The position numbers and the translations under genes are program-made. Shown here in pieces: positions 58,690-64,000 of a stretch of 64,000 nt of DNA. The notes below the pieces were generated by a model. It did no database searches. It was not told where the DNA came from and worked only from the letters and a program-made list of their open reading frames with translations. This DNA is from Begonia masoniana (taxonomy: Eukaryota; Streptophyta; Magnoliopsida; Cucurbitales; Begoniaceae): positions 14,051,860 through 14,115,859 of the forward strand of contig CM039509.1 of NCBI GenBank assembly GCA_022432975.1, given 5' to 3'. How positions within the stretch are numbered: the first letter of the stretch is position 1; each line of letters opens with the position of its first letter.

Positions 58690-60659
58690 TGTAACGCCCC
58701 GAGTTGTCTGAACCCGGTTTGCTACTCATAACGCTGAACCGAATCATGACGTCTTGATGCTAAATTTAAAATTTCACTCGACAGCCAAAATTTGACTTTT
58801 TTCTAAAATTTCAAAATATTTAAAACCTGCAGCGGAAATAATTCTAAACAACAATGTAGTAAATCAAAACTATAAATCATGGTTTGAAATGTTAAGAGAT
58901 AATCGGCAGTTTGGAATTAAAGTTTAAAACTGTGGAATACTAGGAAAAATCGTGGAAGTCTAACATATCTGCCGATGAGCAAGGCCAACGGGAGAAGCAG
59001 AAAAAGAAAACAAAAGGCTTCTACCGATGACGTGTACAAACAACGCGATGCCATCTGCCGATAACGTCGACGCAACACCATCTGCCGATGTAGTCAACAT
59101 AACTTCATACACAACTTCATCTGCCGATGAAGTCAACATAACTTCATCTGCCGATGAAGTCAACATAACTTCATACACAACTTCATCTGCCGATAGACTT
59201 CCATCTTCCGATAGACAACTCAACCATGACTCAACATCTACCGATGGACATCATCTACCGATAGAGATCAAAACGACATCTCACCAACTCCTCGTTATAA
59301 AACACTACTCCAACTATAGAAAAGGATTTACTTACTCTACTGAAATCATTCAAAAACGACTTAACCATTGCATTACTCAAAATTCAGTAAAAACAATGTT
59401 TTTCAAAAAAAATCCAAAAGAATACCAATATCAGAAGATTCTTAAAATGTATTCAAAACTTTGAGACCACTACTGTCGTAAAATTTTTAAAAAAACATCT
59501 ATACTGAACTAGTCACTCTCAACTCAACACTTGCAGCCATGAATTAAACCGCCTCAACAGATGACCAAACCGATGCCTGAAAATGCTCCTCCAATCAGCC
59601 TAGTCCTCATGTTGGTCGGTAAATATACCTTCAGTAACTTCTTCACGTACATCACAAAACTTATCTATTAGCCTAATGCTAAGCAAGTAAAGCAATGAAT
59701 GAAATGAATTATTGAAACATAAATCTCCTAGACATGCTGTTTCTACTTTCTCCCCTCTGTTGTATACATAATCGTGCTCTGTTGATCACTCTGTACGATG
59801 GGAGAGTGGATCAGTCATCCCCCAAAGCATACATCCTCTGATCTCAATTAAGGGGCGGATTAGTTCCCTTAACAGTTAGCTGGTCTGATCCCCCTGTAGG
59901 ATTGGGAAGTGGATCACTTTTCCCAAAACCTCAATCCTCTGTTCTTAGTTAAGGGGCGGATTAATCCCCCTTAACAGTTGTTCTGATCATCCTGCTCACA
60001 CTTACCATGCGTTTCATGTAAATTCATTTTCGTAATTCTTTCAAAAACATGATGCATGACAACTGGAAAATAAACATACAAAGTATACATAAGTCCTACT
60101 GTTTTGTGATGTAGGCCCGAAGGCACAAACAAACTCTACTTACCTGGATTCTTGGCGAGTGCTCGGTTAGGAGCTTCTTCGGGATCTTTCTCACCTAGAA
60201 TATAAACAGAACATTAAGTCAACCTATACTCAACCTCATTCTAAGGCATTCAGAAAACCTAAGGGAATAGTTGGGAGTTCTGATCGCCAAGCATTACTGA
60301 TTCAATGCTAAACCCGAACCTACTCACTTTCCTGATGAGTTCCCAAAATACATATCCAACACTCCCCCATACAATCTTCCTTAGTTACTAAGTCAGAAAA
60401 ATCGAGGTAGAAACTTACCTAGCTCGGAGAACGGACTCGGGGAAGGAAATCGCCTGGGAAGTCTGCTGGTTTGAGCTGAAAACCGAGAGCAAGAATGAAC
60501 AGTGGCGGCTAAGCTCAATAAATTTCTTTTAAATAGGTTATCCACTAATAAGTTTTTAATTTACCATAATGCCCTTGCATATCCATTCATTAACCTAATC
60601 CACATTTGCACATCTTAATTTGACAAATTAAATTGGGTTTAATGGAACCGGGTGCTACA
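58690..60659 (-). mobile_element. Solo LTR (family S) in element E, minus strand
   Basis: TGTAACGCCCCGAG..GGGTGCTACA on the + strand, 1970 bp, perfect TSD CTAAG (58685-58689, 60660-60664), no interior. Same family as 1-1763. Minus-strand gene-like signals: block ending gagctag|gtaagt (last base 60419), middle exon 60194-60144 (51 bp, attctag|gtgag .. atccag|gtaagt), last exon 59646-59600 (47 bp; acceptor now tgatgtac instead of ..tag). The joined frame stays open over middle and last exons and is acidic. Solo LTRs arise by LTR-LTR recombination. Confidence 0.95.
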
Positions 60660-60664
60660 CTAAG

Positions 60665-63600
60665 ATTTAAAGAAATGGAAATTTATCCCAGTTGACGAAC
60701 CTTTGGAGCTTTAGAGTATGACGAATCAGAGAGGAGTTTGAAACTTAGATGTTTTGAAACTTAGGTGTAAACATATCGAAGGATGCTCTAAATTGCAAAG
60801 GTGTAAATAGTGCGCATAAGCAGATAAAAATATATATATATATATATATATATAGTCGATCCTTGTAGATCGTAGATCTATGTGAAGCTTGAAATACCTA
60901 GGTGAAAACGATATTCAAGAATTGAAGTTTAGATTTAATTATTGAGGGGATAAGCAATAAAAGGTTAACGTCATACGAAAGGTAATACTCATGATACAAA
61001 GTTTGACCGATCTTTAGGAGATAAGTATCGACTGGGAAGACTAATCAATTAAGGGCGATTGTTAATTCACGGAAAGATTACGGCTGACATACTATAAGGG
61101 GGTGAGTATCTTGGGTAGAAAATATACTGAAGTAAGAAATGACGAATTCTTTTGGGCTTAAAATATGATCAATCGAGTAGAAATTTGGAGTTTAGATGTA
61201 AGACTTATTAGGGAATGTTCTAGATTGTCGAGGTACTGTTAGTATGTACAATTAGTAGAAATTTAAATGAACTAGATCCACGGGAAGCTGGAAGTCGGAG
61301 ATGGAAGGTTAACGAATTCGAGACAATAAAGGGTTGGAGTTATATGAAAAGTAATATCCAAGTGATACTCAGATTACTGAAATTGGTCATTTTCTAGGAA
61401 ATAGGTGCCGTCTTAGAAAACTGACCAATAAAGGATAATTGCCAACTCGTTAAAGGATTTTGACCGACCCTATATATATATGTATATATATTTATATAAA
61501 AGAAGACTTGGTAAAGTTAAGAGTGGAAAATAAATAGTAGATGCGTTAGGCAATTAGATGCTACTTGATCTAGAGACATAAAGTAAAGTATAAGAGTTAG
61601 GTATTAACTTGAAACGCCTAAGGAGTGTAACGAATCAAAAGAGAGCTTAACACCTTAGATTGGAAGTCATGTTTACGGGTTTATTGAATCCCGTGCAATG
61701 TTAGAAGGATGATGAATCGACAAGAGTAAGTACTAATTACAGAAATTGTAGCAAGGTTAAAAGATTTCAGATTCTTTGAGTTATGAACGCCGGAGTTAAG
61801 AAAAAGAGTAAGTTGATATAGTTTAAGTGAAGAACCCCAGACATGAGACTTATCTCCAAGATGGAAGTAGGAATTTTAGTGTTTAAAGGACCCGAGAGGT
61901 AGATCGTAATGAAGAGTTTAGGTGGTGACCAATTAAGTGGAACTCGGAGTGCGTATGAGTGATCGAACGATAGAGCGTGAAGCTGGAAAAGTTTAGAACT
62001 TTGGGATGTAGAAATAGTCATTACTCAATAAGTGATTAAAGCTGTAGATCAGTCGGAATTTAGCGCCTAAGTAGTAATTGAGGAAATATGAAGAATGAGA
62101 TCAGATTAGGTGAGTTAGAAAGCTTGGCCTATAAGGGATTAAGAGAAGGCCGATTCATGTGAGAATTTAAGGAAGTGAACTTGATCACTTAGATATTTGA
62201 CTGGAGACTTGAGAATTGATAGGGCTTGTGGTACGAGCTATGATATGCTTCGTTCCATTAAAGGTAATGGATACTTCTAAGTTTTGGGAAAAACAGAAGG
62301 ATAAGATTTAAGAATTTTAGAAGATTTAGATTAAGGTTGTAGGGTTACCTACAACAAGTTTGCTAACAAGAAAATTGTTAGACAAATTGTTGTGAAGAAG
62401 CCAAGTAGAATAATTAGAGCCTGATTAGCAGGAATGAAAGATAGTGGACTAGATGGTAACTTGGAGGAAGTCCTTGTGGGATATTAAGAATAAGTATAGG
62501 ACGTTATTTGAATTAAATAAAGGGTTTAGATTTGGAGTTAAGCCCGAATGTGAAGTCTTACGAATCAAGGGATTGGTGAGATTATCAAGTACATGAGGAA
62601 TAAGATTAAATTAGGAATTTTAAAGGGGCAACCTGTATGTAACGAAGTTGAAGCCAATGATTTTGGGAACGGCTAAGGTTAAAGTAAATAAACTTAAGTA
62701 AGTGAATAAAATCGCAACTTAAGGAAAATAAGGACTACGTGGTGTAAGATGAAATGGGCGGTTAGGTAGACTTTTGAGCTTTGAATTATATCGTGCGGGT
62801 AAGTGAGAAGATTAACTAGATCAAATGGAAGATTGATATAAGAGTCAAGTACTGGAGGTTGTGGAAATTGGAGCATATTGGACGAAAGTGAAAATGATTT
62901 GCACGAAGACTGTGCAAGTGAGCTTAGAAGTGAAGTTAGATAAGGAGGATTAGGAAAGTTTCGACTACTAAGTTTTGTCGAATTAATTATGCACCCTCTG
63001 AAGTCTTAGGTAAATGGTCTAATGAAGAAGTTTAGATTTAAGAATTTAATAGTCATTAATGATGATCGAGGTAAGAGTTGGATAGATCGAGTGTAGAGGA
63101 TGTAAATACAGAACTTAGAGTATACCTTGAGAGCGTCAAGGGGGGTAGATTTAAGCATTTAAAGCCCTGTATACAGGAATGACATTAGAGTAGCTAAGGA
63201 AATGCTATGATTGCCCAAAGCAAGTAGGTTTAGAAGATGAGATTGATAATTTGGAAAGGAGATAGTAGTGTAAAGAAGAGTTCGAAACAGAGGATTAGGA
63301 TGAGAGATCTAAGTATCAGGTCCTTAGAGTTATAGAATTGAAGAAGCTTTAAGGGTTTGAAGTGATTAAGTACGAGTTGTTGTCACGAAATTTGAAGAGT
63401 TAGAAATTGATTTAACTTAGCTTGAGGGACAAACTAGGGTTGAAGTTAAGTTAAATGAAATTTGAAGGTCTAGGCGACGAAGGGTTAAGTTGAAGTCGAT
63501 GGATGTATGAGTAATTAACTTACGAAGTGCGAAGTTAGATGGATTGAAGGCTTCGGAGATATAGAAAACTATGAAGACTCGAAGGGTGAATAAGACCATC

Positions 63601-63714
63601 GGGGTGTCGAGGATAGTATTTCGAGAATTGTACTTAGATAATGTGAGGGTGAGTAATTAGAAGGTTAACCAAGCAATAATTTTGGGGACAAAATTCGAAT
63701 TAAGGAGGGAAGGA
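60665..63714 (+). other. Non-coding interior of element E, with PPT
   Basis: Homologous to D's interior; no pol motif in any frame. A (TA)n run lies at 60830-60854. The segment around 60770-60980 and that around 61195-61450 resemble each other (agatctatgtgaagcttgaa / agatccacgggaagctggaa), so part of the interior is duplicated. It ends tttggggacaaaattcgaat and the purine tract ttaaggagggaagga. Confidence 0.75.
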
Positions 63715-63842
63715 TGTAACACCCGAGTTTTTCGGGTTTCCGCTCCAAGGCTATTTTCGTAAATAAGTAAATTAGGTCCGTTTTGCGAGCGGATAGTTTT
63801 ATTAGGACCCTAGAAATTTATGGGGATTTGTAGAAGAACAAG
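63715..63842 (+). repeat. Start of the 3' LTR of element E
   Basis: TGTAACACCCGAG, 128 bp colinear with 55714-55841, interrupted by a Cassandra after acaag. Confidence 0.9.
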
Positions 63843-64000
63843 TGTAACGACCCCGTTTCCCAGCAAGATATTGTCCGCTCTGGGGATTGGGCCGCAGCCC
63901 AATATCCTCCCCTCACGGCTTTGTTTTGGCGAGAACTTCCCGGAAGGTCACCCAACCTGGAATTGCTCTCGCCGAAGCACTTTTAACTTCGGCGTTCTTA
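63843..64000 (-). mobile_element. Cassandra-type TRIM LTR, truncated by the window end
   Basis: tgtaacgaccccgtttccc followed by the same sequence as the other Cassandra LTRs, including the start of the 5S-derived segment (from about 63934, minus strand). The 5' LTR of E shows the empty site, so insertion postdates E. Confidence 0.9.

Larger units (their letters stand above)
55714..64000 (+). mobile_element. Element E: non-autonomous Gypsy-type element related to D (3' end outside window)
   Basis: 5' LTR 55714-58217, PBS, gag-start relic, non-coding interior to 63714, PPT and 3' LTR from 63715. A solo LTR (58690-60659) and a Cassandra (from 63843) are inserted. Without the solo LTR the interior is about 3.5 kb, close to D's 3.65 kb, and colinear with it. 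No RT or integrase. The first 128 bp of the two LTRs differ at one position by eye. Confidence 0.85.

Overview
This is plant nuclear DNA, almost certainly from a eudicot. It is AT-rich and made almost entirely of nested LTR retrotransposons, with one recognisable host gene: an ARGOS/ARL/OSR-type organ-size gene (CDS 54483-54785, + strand). The genus cannot be proved from the sequence. Cassandra elements with 5S-rRNA-derived LTRs and several long-LTR Ty3/Gypsy chromovirus relatives indicate a higher plant. There is no bacterial content, CRISPR array or authentic tRNA/rRNA gene.

Layout. 1-1763 is part of a minus-strand LTR carrying at least 33 copies of a 39-bp repeat. 1764-5631 has no recognisable gene. 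5632-9587 is a solo-LTR-like element whose middle is 84 copies of a 28-bp repeat. 10600-40752 is one large nest. Its host is element D (TSD ATAAT), a gag-relic, otherwise non-coding Gypsy element. D was hit by a head-to-head Cassandra composite in its 5' LTR (12622-14329, TSD TTGAC). Its interior holds the near-complete chromovirus B (15865-27506, minus strand, TSD GAATG), and B's 3' LTR contains a tandem Cassandra (18257-19532, TSD TGGTC). D's 3' LTR holds Gypsy element F (32437-40465, TSD CGAAC), whose pol is cut by a further LTR, G. 40753-50400 is a graveyard: an antisense Gypsy fragment, a Copia LTR and gag broken by solo LTR H, LTR fragments, and an integrase relic. 50400-55406 is mostly low-copy-looking DNA containing the ARGOS-like gene. 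55407-63842 is element E, related to D, with a perfect solo LTR inside (58690-60659, TSD CTAAG). Its 3' LTR is hit by another Cassandra that runs off the window.

How the elements work. B encodes Gag, protease, RT, RNase H, integrase and a C-terminal chromodomain, with one frame break between Gag-protease and RT. It has an initiator-Met PBS and a purine tract. D and E keep LTRs, PBS, PPT and a conserved non-coding interior but no pol, so they look like non-autonomous (LARD-like) partners needing enzymes from elements such as B. The Cassandras are equally dependent.

Most interesting signal. The long LTRs of at least five families here share a gene-like plan: an exon-like block ending AG|GT, a short middle exon, and a last exon opening after a conserved TTACTGAG..CTCA or GCATTAGGCT..ATAG intron tail. 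This last exon always enters in the same codon phase and ends in a short charged peptide. In B's 5' LTR the three blocks form one open frame of 80 codons with an ATG. Between D and E the last-exon peptide GEDEIPPP differs at six third codon positions and no amino acid. A separate 63-77 nt intron-like leader precedes gag in B, D and F. LTR-resident minisatellites (39, 59, 28 and 26 bp) change copy number strongly between sister LTRs.
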